NCBI GenBank assembly: GCA_949751835.1
Contig: CATKHK010000007.1
Coordinates: 186,001-250,000, forward strand
Direction: 5' to 3'
DNA: 64,000 nt
Source: Blepharisma japonicum
Taxonomy: Eukaryota > Ciliophora > Heterotrichea > Heterotrichida > Blepharismidae
Shown in pieces: positions 32,120-44,025 of this stretch. Under the pieces are notes generated by a model. It was not told the DNA's origin and ran no database searches. It worked only from the letters and a program-made list of their open reading frames with translations. The stretch's first letter is position 1; each line of letters opens with the position of its first letter. Both the position numbers and the translations under genes were made by a program.

Positions 32120-33721
32120 TTATCTACGATTCTCATGTCTTTTCGCAATTTCGTTCTGCTCTCTATGGAACTCTGCATGTATATCTTCGATTTTCTTGAC
32201 TTCTTCTTTATTAGATTTTTGCCAATTATTTTTCCTTTCGTCCATAAGGTTCTAAATATCAATTACCATAATGAAAAATCTAAGTTTATTTGAAAGCTCT
32301 CCACTTCTATGTTCAAGTAAACTTCCAAGGTAGTCAAAAATCCTGGTTGTTTCTGGCTTTAGCATTGATCTTTCAAAGCTTATTCCACCTGTGCCTAACA
32401 ATATACATGCCCCTTCAAGCTTGTCTTCATCTATCTGGTCTGAAATTACTCTTTCAGGAGGGTCATGCTTTCCTGGCAGTCCTACTAAGTCATGGACGCA
32501 TTGCAGCACGACTCTTGCAGTGATTAATTTTACGTTAAAAAGTTCACCGATAAAACGAACATTTCCTAGGGTTTTTTTCTTTAAGAGGTTTCGCTTATTT
32601 TCTTTTTGTTCTTCGTTTAATCCTTCTAAATAATTATCCTCAGGATTATACGAAAAAGATTCCTCACATATGTGTAGCAATTTATGCTTAAAATGGTTTT
32701 TCGACTTGGACTCTTCTCCAGGATACTTAAATCCTTCAAACTGTTCCTTAAAATATCCACAAAGCTTCGCGTACATTTGTGTGTATTTCTGTTCTGATCA
32801 TGCTTTGTCAAATATTCCTTTCACTAATAGTCCAAGCTTCTCATAGCTTTCTCTCGCAATTTGTAGAAGCTGATCTTGAAGTTTTTCTAAATTATTAGGA
32901 GAAAGCTTGTTTAAGGTAACTCTTACCTGTCTTTTTACCTTTTCTTCATCTTCTACTGTAGCTTTTAACTTCTCTGTATGTACTCTGGCTCTGTGGAAAA
33001 TTTTTTCTTCTTCTTTAGTCTTTTCTCTTCTCCAGTTTAAAACCATCGGCTGCTGAGCTTGGCGTTCTTTTTCTCTTCATTCTCGGTCTTTTTGACTCAT
33101 TTTTTTGGTGTTGTGCCGATGCTCTCTTCGCTTGATTAAAATTGTTCTTTGGCTTGTGACTAATAGTTCTTGGTCTATATTCTTAAAATCACTGTGGTTT
33201 TCGAATTGATCTTTGAGGCTTCATATAATATCATAAGGATAGACATATCTCCCATTTACTTTCTCTACTTTTATATAAGAATCTGAGCTGGAGTCTGATT
33301 CTGAGGAATAATCATCCTCACTCTCCTCTTCTTCTAAAATTGGCTCTTGGATAGGGTCAGCTTCTTGAATGAAAGGCGTTGTGGAAGGAAGAGTGGAAGG
33401 CTCAAAGCTGGTTGATGAAATTGTTGGGACAAATTCTGAGGCTGACGGAGAAAAGTTGACACTTACGAATTCTTTTGCGGATGGTTGAAGGGATGAGGGC
33501 AGAGCTGTGCTGGGAGCACCAGGAACGAATTCAAAGGCTGTTGGGTTCCACTTTGTAGGTTCAGATTTTGGTATTGAAATTGCTCCAGGAACAAATTCTT
33601 CTGCAGTAGAATTAAATGCAGACTTTTTTGGAGAGTCCTTTAGATGAGGTTGACCTTGATCGGGAGGAGCAGAACTGATCCTCTTTGGTAATAGGCCTTG
33701 CCGGGAGTCAGGTCCCTGCAT
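32120..33721 (-). CDS. MIF4G protein with four PAM2-like motifs (PAIP1/eIF4G-like), 528 aa
   Basis: Frames join through in-frame TGAs, plus one 15-nt intron after residue 485. Residues 36-100 hold four spaced motifs resembling the PABP-binding PAM2 peptide: FNSTAEEFVPG, WNPTAFEFVPG, LQPSAKEFVSV and FSPSASEFVPT. An acidic Ser/Asp segment follows, then a MIF4G domain from about residue 226 (LNKLSPNNLEKL, VRFIGELFNVKLI, ACILLGTGG, KLRFFIM then NLMDERKNNW). A short charged tail ends at TAA 32120. PAM2 plus MIF4G is the plan of PAIP1; eIF4G contacts PABP differently. It most likely bridges poly(A)-binding protein to the initiation machinery. Without the intron the last MIF4G helices are lost. Confidence 0.83.
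32252..32266 (-). other. 15-nt spliceosomal intron
   Basis: Minus strand GTAATTGATATTTAG, A at position 10, phase 0. Removal restores the conserved MIF4G helix ending in NNW. Confidence 0.92.
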
Positions 33722-34783
33722 AATTAATATGGCCAGTGTACGATAATGAAGTTTTATTTACAAGATCTAGTGAAAATTCTTGTAGTGTCGCTGTTTATTA
33801 AATAGTATTAAAAAATGTAAATACTCATCAATATTAGAATCCTGTGAAAAATCAGTCTTTTTGGAATTTATTTTACTTCAATAATTTTCACCTTAAAAGA
33901 TATGTCGTACATATTTTATCCAGAATTTGCTTCAAATCAAAATGGAATTTATTTTGTTTTTTTTCTCCTTTCAAAAAACAGTTCTATTAGTTATAATCCA
34001 ATTAAATTTAAATATCAAAATATCATTGCACTGCTTAACTGCGGCATGGTAATATCCAATTCAATGGGTTGATTTTCTATTTTTAGGAAGACAAATTTAA
34101 TATAGGTAAAAAAGTTGTTAAAAATTAGCTTTTCAGTCAAGTATTTATTTTCTTAACACTATATGCATCGAAATTAAGATATTTATTAATAAAAATTGCA
34201 TAAAAATTTGTTTTAATTATGATAAGAGTAAATAATTTAAGAGCTCTCTATCAAAGCTTGAAATTATTTAGTCAAATATTTTAATGATATTTTGAAAAAT
34301 TATTATTTGCACTTATATTTCTTCTAAATTTTTGTTTCTTATATAAATCCTGGAGAGTTTTTAAGTTAAGTCTGTTATCATTTTTAAAGTCTTTATTATA
34401 TAGTTTCTTCACCCAAATTGTTAAGGACTCTACAAAATATTTTCAGACTTTAGAAAGCAATAAAGGTTTACCCTATAAGAAATTCTACGACTACAACTCA
34501 TCGATATTTTTATTATAGAAGCTTTTATTTTCTATTCTGCAATATCTAAATATTTTTTTCTAATTTCGTCAAAATTTATAAAAAAATATAAAAGTGACTC
34601 CATAATTATCTCAAAATTTTTGAATAAATCTGAGGCTAATACATTTACTTTAAATCCATATTAATATTATATTTCCAATCGATAATTTCATAAGCACTTT
34701 TGGAATGAATTTAAAATAAAAAATAGGTTATAATTTATTGGATTGCTTAATAAGTAATAGAGAGATAAAATATAGTAATAATC
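33722..34783. other. Longest spacer, 1,062 nt, AT-rich
   Basis: Divergent spacer between the MIF4G gene and the AGC kinase gene. It contains one doubtful 67-codon frame (33902-34105). No repeat array, tRNA or strong hairpin was seen; homopolymer T and A tracts are frequent. It is unusually long for this window and may hold regulatory DNA or a decayed gene. Confidence 0.45.
33902..34105 (+). CDS. Doubtful short ORF, 67 aa
   Basis: With TGA as Trp this frame stays open for 67 codons from ATG to TAG. The product is Phe/Ile/Asn/Ser-rich with no family resemblance. It could be a real small protein, a fragment of a decayed gene, or chance. It stands in the longest spacer of the window and nothing else supports it. 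Confidence 0.18.
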
Positions 34784-36547
34784 ATGGGACAAGCTGAATC
34801 ATATAACCAAATAAGGTTACAAAGAAACACCACAGAATCTAAAAAGCCTAGCCAGCGGCAGAGTACAGCTACTGCTTTTCACCCTAAAACTCTGAAAGTT
34901 CGAATTGGCTCTGATACTGTTTCAGTCCAAGTACCTGATGACTCAGTTACATGTGGATGGCTTTTATCTGAAACAATTCGATTAAATAATTCACCGAATG
35001 CAATTATTGGATTTAGAACTGCTATGAATTCAGATGTTTTGGATTTTTTATTAACAAAGTATGACAGGCCATTGTCATTCTTAAAAGATAATGAAGAATT
35101 AATTGCAATTTTTTCAGAGCCTGTGCCTTCAGAAATATCATGCGGGAATTTCACACCTATAAAGGTGATAGGAAAAGGCGGGTTTTCTACTGTTTTTCAA
35201 GTGCGGAAGAAAGATACTGGACATTTATATGCAATAAAAACAATTAGTAAAAAATTTGTAATAAAAGAAGATAAAATTTTCCAAATTGTAAGTGAAAAGG
35301 ATATTATGACAAAACTTCAGCACCCTTTTATAGTAAAATTACACTGGACTTTCCAAACTAAGGAAAACTTGCACTTGGTTATGGATTTATGCCCAGGCGG
35401 TGAACTATTTTTCCATCTGCATAATTTGGGGAGATTTACAGAGGACCAAGCCAAATTTTACTTTGGCGAAATTTTACTTGGGTTGGAGTACTTGCACGAA
35501 AATGGGATATTATATCGAGATTTGAAGCCAGAAAATATTTTATTAGATTATGATGGACATATAAAAATTACGGATTTTGGACTTTCTAAGCAAGGAATTT
35601 TACCAAATGGTTTAACATACAGCTTCTGTGGCTCACCTGAATACATGAGTCCTGAAGTTTTGAGAAGCCAAGGACATGGCCGAGCAGTCGATTACTACAG
35701 CTTAGGTGCTCTTCTGTTTGAAATGCTAACTGGTTTACCTCCATTTTATGACTCAAATAGATCCAAAATGTATTTTAAAGTACTTAACGATCCATTAATG
35801 CTTCCAAATTTCATATCGAAAAATGGGAGGTCATTATTATGAGGTTTATTACACAAAGATCCAAATGAAAGGCTTGGAAATTTAGGAGGTTTCTCAGAAA
35901 TTAAAGCTCATCCTTGGTGTAAAAAAATTAAATTCGAGAGAATGCTAAGAAAACAAATTGTGCCGCCTTTTCGACCAAATCTAAGGCTATCAAATTTTGA
36001 TCCTGAATACACAGTAATGGATATAGATCAAGATTTTTTGGCTGAAAATAGGAACTTTCATGATGAAAACTTTGCTGATTTCGAATATAACATTGAGGAT
36101 GAAATAAAAGACACTCTTACTGTGCCTAGCCATAATTTATCATCAATGTCAACTATAACTTCGAAATCAGCTGATGTAGTATCAAGAAACGGCAGCCAAT
36201 TAAAAGTTTTCGCTATTAATGAGGAAGAGGAAGAAGAAAAAGAGTCACAAATTGAATCCAAGGCTAATACTCCAAAAGCAGTTTCAGCTGAAAACACCAC
36301 TTCTTCTTTTATGTTAGCATCTACAAAAGAAGTAGGATTTTCACTGAAAGCTTTAAAAGCAAAAACACCTAGAAAAGAAATAAAAATCCATTTACCTATA
36401 AATACAGTAAAGCACGCAAAGACTATTCAAATTGGTAATATTAGTAATAAAGAGTCAAGCAGTGCGATATCTTCCAATGAAGATTATGATGAAGCCGAAA
36501 TCAATTCAATACCAGGGTTTTCGTCAAAATTTTTGCAGGAAGACTAG
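34784..36547 (+). CDS. AGC-family protein kinase with N-terminal ubiquitin-like/PB1-like region
   Basis: The 587-aa product includes one TGA read as Trp. It starts MGQAESYN (myristoylation pattern). Residues 37-112 look like a ubiquitin-superfold domain (LKVRIGSDTVSVQVPDDS). The AGC kinase domain has IGKGGFSTV (129-137), AIK at 150, YRDLKPEN (244-251), DFGLSK at 264 and GSPEYMSPEV at 283. The insert and the FDPEYT motif after the catalytic domain are AGC-tail features. The C-terminal about 140 residues are acidic and Ser-rich. A membrane-tethered kinase with an N-terminal adaptor fold is inferred; the closest named AGC subfamily is uncertain. Confidence 0.88.
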
Positions 36548-36611
36548 TATGTGTATTATAAAATGAAAATAGCAATTATCAAACATTATTATATAAATAA
36601 GCATAACCCAA

Positions 36612-38888
36612 TTAAGTTGCAGCAGGAGATTGTAATTCTTTTTGAATCCCATTTGAAGCTACGCTAATTCTTCTGGACGCTGATTCTTCAAACCCAGAGC
36701 CAGATAAAAACGGCGTTAATCTTCTTTGTCTTCCTTTTTCTTCTCACATCCTATAGTTGCTTTTCAATTGCTCTAGGCAATTAATATTTATTTCTTCTGA
36801 GTGTAGATATTTGCATCACACTTCATATAGTGGTACACATATATTTTTAAGAAACCCAGCTTGACTTTTGTACACATCTGTTGTATCTCGATCACAATAC
36901 ATAGAAACTGGCATTCCTTTAGCTTTTTCTATATCTCCCTGTTTGAAAAATTCATCCATAACAAAAGATGTCCATTTTTCATGCTGCTCTGGAATTTTCG
37001 CACTGTGACCTATATCTGCACATTTTAATCCCATTGATAAAATAATAATTTTATCATCATGATTTTCCATTGATAAATCAGATAAATTATTAGCTCGGGT
37101 ATTGAATTTCCCCAAAATTTCGAAATGCCGTCCCATATCAGTTTGCAGGATCATTTCTATTATTAATTTTCTGCATTTAACATAATCTTCGTTTGATAAA
37201 TTTTGAAAAATATTCTGGCCTGTTTTTTGCATTATGCTATATGTTTTATAAACATGCATATTTTCCAATACTCCTGCATCATTGTATTGCAAAGCGAGAT
37301 CATCTCTGTTATTTATTAAAAACCTGTTAGAAACACCAGGGTGCTCAGCATCGTGGCCTAAAGCAGCTACAATGCAAGACATAGTGTCTAAGGGCGTTAA
37401 TGTTTGAAGTAACTCACCTCGAATAATGAAATATAAAAGAGTATGTAAAACATCTGCTGCATGGCAAGCGTTGTGATAAGCATTTTGGACATGATAAGAC
37501 TATATAAATATTACTCTTTCTAGTGCTTGGAAAAATTTATCAGAGACCTCTTCTTGGATTGAAAAAGTTTCATTTAAGCTTCATTTTTGGAATAAATATT
37601 TTGCAACTATTGAAAGGCTGCTCCCAGTTGTCTGATATACAAACCATATATCAAATTTTCAATTAACCCCGATACAATATAAAACAGTTTCCAATTCTTC
37701 CATTCCATAGCTTTTGGCTAAAAATTCAGGCTTTTTTTCTTGAACGTCAAGCATTGATATTCTTCTCACAGCTCCTCTCTGTGTTTTTTCATGCTTATGA
37801 TCTAAGCAAAGCTGCAGCACAAATGCTCTATCTTGTTCATCCATTTCTTGATTTTCACTGAATTTGTCAACGTTAAACATGAACATGTCTCCATGAGCTA
37901 TTTTTCTTTTAATTTTTTCTATTTCAATAGTTGCGTTTTTTAATTTTACTTTGACGTCTTTAAACATAATAACAGTCGCTGCAGCTTTTATATTTTGTTT
38001 TATTTTATCTATAGCTCCTACAGTCACTTCAATTTCAGAATTAAATGCATTTTGGTTGTTTTTTTCTAGCTCTAAAAATGATGGATTTGGATCTAAAGCT
38101 TCTTCTTCTTTTATCTTCCTATAAAACAGTTGTTTTGCTCTCATTTCTGCTTGATGTGCTTCAATAATCTGGACAACAAAGAAAATAACTAAAACAAAAA
38201 AATCTGAGAGAACAGCAAATGGTGACAAACTTGTCAACGTCAAAAAGCAGCCCAGCATAAGTATCATCGTTACAAAAGAAATTCCAACAATAATAAAAAA
38301 ATTATCATAAGTAATTGTTCTCAGCAGTACTATAAAACAAGCCATTGCTAAAGTATGGGTCTGGGCATTAGGATTATAATCTTCACCAAACATTCCTGAT
38401 AATACATTTTCGTCACATAAAACTAAATAAAACATAATCAGCAGACCAAGAATTCCGAAAAATAAATTTGTGTAATAAGCAAAATGATGATATTTTCAGA
38501 TAAAGTATAAAACTGTGTATGACATCACTAAAATCATTGTTAAAAAAATCATTCTCACCGTAAATGGGCCAGTTTTGATTTTATCTGAGTTATAGAGTAG
38601 TGATCATGTAGCTAAGGAAATAACTAAATAGCATGTTAGAAATAAATAAAAAATCAGCAAGTTATTTTTGTATTCTCGGGATAAGTTGCTATCATTTTGC
38701 TTATGGAAACATAGAGTTTCTAAATATTTTTTGTTCAAAATCTTTTCTTTGTAACTTATAAAATTCGGATTTATTGGGAAGCAAATACTTTCATGTTCTT
38801 CATGGCCAAGAACTGAATATATAGCATGGCCAGTTTGTCTGAAATAAGGAGGGTCTCCTCTTCCACCTTCTAGATGAGATCTTCGCAT
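36612..38888 (-). CDS. Membrane-bound class I cyclic-nucleotide phosphodiesterase, 753 aa
   Basis: Several TGAs (Trp) and one 15-nt intron join this gene. The N-terminal about 240 residues hold six hydrophobic segments, then a cytosolic linker, then the PDE catalytic domain. The metal-binding motifs are HNACHAAD (467-474, directly after the intron), HDAEHPG (507-513) and CADIGH, with the AGFL helix near the end. It would hydrolyse cAMP and/or cGMP at a membrane; specificity cannot be read. The intron is certain because unspliced sequence breaks the HNxxH block with a stop. Six-TM PDEs are known from ciliates and apicomplexans, unlike the soluble mammalian forms. Confidence 0.92.
37500..37514 (-). 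other. 15-nt spliceosomal intron
   Basis: Minus strand GTAATATTTATATAG, A at position 10, phase 0. Splicing joins ALER to SYHVQNAYHNACHAAD of the PDE active site. Confidence 0.95.
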
Positions 38889-39098
38889 TTTGACTAATAA
38901 TTTACGGTTTTTGAAAAATTAAAATTTTATTAATTGAATAAACTGAGATTACTTAATATGAAATTGGGAAAATTTGTAAGAAAATTATATCAGGAAACAG
39001 ATTTTGAGGAAATACTATAACTTTGAGCTTTTAATTGTTGAAAAATGTAGAGAATGAATAATGGAAGGAATTTTAGACTAATATTAAAAAAAATGAAT

Positions 39099-39103
39099 AA
39101 AAA
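39099..39103 (-). terminator. RNA polymerase III T-run terminator of the initiator tRNA gene
   Basis: On the minus strand five T residues follow one base after the tRNA 3' end, and a longer T run follows some 10 nt later. This is the usual Pol III stop signal. Confidence 0.8.
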
Positions 39104-39104
39104 G

Positions 39105-39176
39105 TAGCGAAGAATGGTTTCGATCCATCGACCTCTGGGTTATGAGCCCAGCACGCTTCCACTGCGCCACTTCGCT
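39105..39176 (-). tRNA. Initiator tRNA-Met (CAT)
   Basis: The 72-nt gene, read on the minus strand, begins AGCGAAG and pairs with CTTCGCT before discriminator A. A-box (TGGCGCAGTGG) and B-box (GGATCGAAACC) promoters are internal. Eukaryotic initiator hallmarks are present: A1-U72 pair, three consecutive G-C pairs next to the anticodon loop (GGG...CCC), and a T-loop beginning with A (AUCGAAA) instead of TTC. The anticodon CAT is at plus 39142-39144. No intron and no encoded CCA. It differs from the human initiator at only a few positions. Confidence 0.97.
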
Positions 39177-39417
39177 TGGGATTTATATATGAATGAATAT
39201 TATATAGGTTATCAGAATTTCTTCTGTGCTGATGTGTATCTCAGAAAATTATTTAATATGTTCTTAGTATGCTAATAATCAATAATTTATTATGAAATAA
39301 TAATTGCCATTTAAATTTCTTTAATAAGTTAAATTCTACTTTATGCTCTGATCCAATTTCAATGTCATTATTTGGTAATAAAATCACCTACAAATGTTCA
39401 TCATAAATTGCTAATAA

Positions 39418-42400
39418 ATGATAGGAATAGTCAAGGAACAAATAAAAAGTTCAAACCTCAATGAATCCTTACATGCTTGCAATTTATTAATTAAATATAT
39501 CAAAAAACCTCAGACTTTATCTTATGCTTTACAGCTTTATATTGAATTATTCAGTGATGAGTTTGCTTATAAGAACCAATTCTTAGAAAAGACAGAAAAC
39601 ATCGTGCATTCTCTTATGGAGTCTTCATCAAGTCTAGAAATTTTACTAGCCCTATATAGAAACCCAAAAATAAAAAGAGGGAATAAATCATCAATTTCAG
39701 CAAAGCCCTGATTTTCCGATTTGGATGTGGCTTCTTACAAGTATTTTATGGAAAAAGCTACAGAGAGCTTTAAATGGAATTATATAGAATTAAGAGCTAG
39801 TGAATATTCTCATAGTGAAGCAGTCCCATGCGATTTGTTTATGCAAGTCAGGGAATTCCTCAAGTCGAAGCCTCAAAAGCTTTGCTTTATTATGGGTGGC
39901 TCTGGCTCAGGAAAATCGCTATTTTGCAAATTTTTGTGTTTAAGATTATTAAATAATCCTGATGCTGAATATTTACCCATATTTATTAGCTATTATTGAG
40001 CAATTCTTGATCATGAGAATTTAATTGAAGATATTATAGCAGAGTACTCAATAAATATTGACTATGACCATCTACGAAATAAAAAGGTTCTTTTCATTTT
40101 AGATGGCTTTGATTATTTCTCATTAAATTCAAATTTAATAAAATTTTATAGCATCATTGAAAAATTAGCAAATAGCAAAATAATTATTACATGAAGGCAT
40201 TTATCAGAAAACTCCCATAGAATGGTTTTTAATAGCTTTTGTGATGATATCTATGAGCTTTATATCAAACCTTTGAATAATCAACAAATCATAAATTATA
40301 TAAAAAATTACTTAAAAAAGGAGAAAGGTTATTGAATAAATTATGAAGCTGCCTTATATGAAATTCATACAATCCATAAGCTTCACAAAAATCTGAGAAA
40401 CCCTTTCTTATTAAGCGCTTTAATGTCCAAACCAAATATCATCCACACTTTAAAAAATCATAAATATCTCCTTGCCAAAAAGTCAGAAATATTTGAAGCT
40501 GTCATTGAAAATCTTATTTTTTCTTCTGATAATTTTGATCCCCAAAGCTACGATATCATTAGAGACATCTATATGAAAACTCTAATGAAATTTTCTCTAG
40601 GTACTATCAATGGAAAACCACTTGAAATTAAGAACTCTGAATGGACTCCAATATTATCAGTAATTACAAAATCCCATGGCTGCCCTTTAAACTTAATAAA
40701 AAGGACTGAGTCAACAAGATTTTATTCATTTACACAGACGTCATTTATAGATTATTTTATATCCCTTCAAATTGTTGATGATCTTCAATCTTGGAATGAT
40801 TTTGAGGTAGTTCAAGACAGTTATTTTAACCAAGTGAATTTCAATGATAAAATTGAAATCATCCAGTTTATTGGAGATATAATTAACGAAAGCCAGTTAA
40901 GTGCATTTGAAATGATTTCGAATAGCTGAAAAGATAAAGAAAACTTATTAATCGCATTTAGCAATAGCCAGGAAATCCTTGTGAGGATTAAACAAAATTT
41001 TTGTAAGTACGAGTATCTTGATAAGTTAATAAACAGAAGAGGTCAGTTGAATGAAAAATCTCAATTTGATCTATGGAAATCAAGAATTCAGTTTAAAAAG
41101 ATAAAATTTGTGAAAACTTTAAACAAGCCAATTAAAAAAACACCTGCGTATAACAGCCAAAAATATTTAGTCTTAGGCATGCTAATTTCCCCTGATGCAC
41201 AATTCTTTTGCCTACTCAGAGCTGATGGAAAAATAATAATAATTTCCTTGAAGTCATTTAAAAAAATCTGAACTATTAAAGTTTCTGACTCATTTGCATG
41301 CTTAATTTCTCCTTGCAGTAGCTATATTTGTGTTGGAAATACCAATGAAAACTTAAAATTATGAAGTATAGACAGAAAAGAGCTATTTTTAGAGATTAAA
41401 AACTCTTCATCAAGTGGAGAAACTATGTTTACGTTTTCATGCTGTGGAAAAATTTTGGCTTTTTGCAATACTATAGGATTAATAATTTTAAAAAATTTAG
41501 AATCAAGTGAAGAATTTTGTTTGGTTATAGGTCAGCAAATTATTACCTCATTTTCTTTTACAAAAACTGAAAATTTGTTTTTCGTGGGGAATTCTGAAGG
41601 TTTTTTGAGAGTTTATGAGCTAGAAAATAAAACTCTTGTTTATACACTAGTAGGACAAGATTCTGCAATTGATAGCATATTTATATATCCCAGCAATGAT
41701 CTTGCAGTAACAGTCAGTGTCAATTCTGTCGTAAAAATATGAGATCTCAATAAAAGGGTCCTTTGAAAAACAATTAGTTCTAAATCATCAACTGGGCTGC
41801 TTGGATGGGAATTCTCACAGGATGGGCGCTATTTTATTAGCTTGGATGAAAGCCGATCTATAGGTGTTACAGAGTTGCTAACAGAAAGCAATCAAAATCA
41901 TGCAGATATATTAAACACTTCTGTGACGGCTATTAAAATATGCCCAGATAATAATGGCTTTATAGCTTGCAATATTGATGGTTCAGTTATATTTTATGAC
42001 TTGACAACTTTTTTTCACTTTCGTGACAATGAAAATAATGAAGAAGAAGAAGAAGATGATGATGAGTACGAAAGTGAAACTGAACAAGAAAAATTGGTCA
42101 TTTCTGCTGTAAACTTCTCAAGATCAGGGAATTTATTAGCATCAGGAAGTCATGGAGGACAAATTAGAATTTGAAAAATAGACAAAATGGAAAAAATTAT
42201 TGATTTTGCTGGCCATAAAAAGAAGGTAAAAGCGCTATGCTTTTCAGAAGATGATAGATTTCTTGCTTCATGCTCAAGAAAAGAAAAAAGTGTGAAACTA
42301 TGAAGCTTGGAATCTTATGAATTGATATCTGAGGTAAACGATCTTAATAAATGCACTATTTATTATATTCCATTGAAAGGATTTTGGATTTTAGATATTG

Positions 42401-43971
42401 ATGACTCTGTACGGGTAATTGATTTAGGTTTTCATACTAGCATTGTAGACTTTAAAGAAGGTATTTATGGGTTTGAAGGGGGGAGCTCAGCTTTAGTTTC
42501 ACCACAAGGAAATTTTTTAGCTGTGAAGTGCAATAATACTGTTGGAGTTTGAAAAATAGGTGATGGAGACGCATGAAGATTGACTGAGCTAAACCATAAA
42601 AATGATAGCGTCGCATCAATGAATTTTTCTTATTGCGAAAAATTTCTATCGACTATAACTTATATGGGAAAAATCACTATTTGGAATATAGTTTATAGTG
42701 AAAAAATAATGCATTTTAAGTGTCCCGGCTCAAGATGCAAAAAAATATGCTTTTCACCTTGTGGTGAGTTCTTTGCTATTTTAATTGGATCAATCAGTAT
42801 AATAAGCTTAGAGACTAAAGCAGTTGTATATGAAATATCAGATGCTTCACAGGATGCAAATCTGTGATGCTTTTCTCCTTCTGGGAATTATCTGGCCACA
42901 ACTAGTGAAGACACTCTAAAATTATGGAGATTTAAAGATGCTACCAAAGTTACAACAATTTGCAAGCCTATTAAAAAGAAGCATATAAAATCTTTAGTGT
43001 TTTCAAAATTTGGGAATATTATTTCTCTATGATCAGATAATATTATTAGGATTTTTAGCTTTCCTGGAGAAGAGCTGCTACATGAGCTAAAAGGTGACAA
43101 AGATGTTGATTTTTTTTGTGTTTCGCCTAGTGGGCAAACTTTAATATCAGTTCCTGAATATCACTCTGAAATTACTATTTGGTCACTAGAAACTTATGAT
43201 CCTATAATTAAAATAAGACCTAAAGAGCAAATTCAGGCTATTGATTTTTCACCTTGTGGCAGATATTTTGCTTATGGAGGTGGAAACTCAGAGTATTTAT
43301 ATATAAATGACCTTGAAAATATTGATGATGAAGTCTCAATAGAAATGGCGCTGCAAGAAATTAGATCAATTTGTTTTTCTCATTCTGGTAAATATATAGC
43401 ATGCTCATACCTATTTATTCAATTATGAGATAAAAATTCAAAAATAACTTCAAGTTTAATAACTGACGACGCTGAATCTTTAAAAATTTGTTTTTCAAAA
43501 TGCGATAAATACCTTGCATCTGCATGCTCTGATGGAACCATAAGGATATGAAATATAGAAGCTGTTGAAATTATCAGCATTGTAAAGGCTCATGCAGAAG
43601 TGCATCAAAATCCGCTTTTTAACCTTGATATGTCGATGTTCGGGGTGAGCGATTTAATTACTAATCTAGAGTATACAAATTGTGGCCGATATTTATTAAG
43701 TGCAGGAAATGATGGCTATGTTAAAATTTTTGATGTAATAGCACAGAATACTTTCTATGAAATTAAGGCTCATATGCAAAAAGTGGTTTCTGCTGGTTTT
43801 TCACCTGATGGGGATTTAATTTTTTCGGCAGGAGGAGGAGTAGGAATCAGACTATGGGACTTTAAACAAATATTGGCTAAAAAGAAGCATGTAATAAAAA
43901 TTGAAAAATCGGAGTGTGGAAAATTAATAATGGTATCAGAAGACCATCATGAGCAGAAAGATGAGTCCTAA
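39418..43971 (+). CDS. STAND/NACHT NTPase with long WD40 array, 1,517 aa
   Basis: A single frame of 1,518 codons becomes visible once about 17 TGAs are read as Trp; no TAA or TAG interrupts it. Residues 1-100 form a helical N-terminal region of unknown fold. The NTPase module has Walker A GGSGSGKS (160-167), Walker B KKVLFILDGFD (222-232) and a sensor-like strand IIITWRH, as in NACHT/STAND ATPases. From about residue 580 to the end there are at least ten WD40 repeats; most of the W residues closing the blades are TGA. An acidic insert (EEEEEDDDEYE) sits in one blade. STAND proteins are ligand-triggered oligomerising switches in NLR-type immunity, cell death and signalling. No effector domain is recognised here. 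Confidence 0.88.
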
Positions 43972-44025
43972 ATCTATATGGATACTTAGTAAAAATAAAT
44001 AAAAATTATTATTAATTTTAGCAAA

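Noticed and set aside
32059-32262. 67-codon ORF on the minus strand
   Set aside because: It is in another frame over the last exon of the PAM2-MIF4G gene, which is explained by the 15-nt intron.
39418-43971. Ten consecutive short ORFs separated by stops, looking like a pseudogene or operon of small genes
   Set aside because: All lie in one frame, only TGA separates them, and the TGAs fall on WD40 tryptophans; it is one gene under TGA=Trp.
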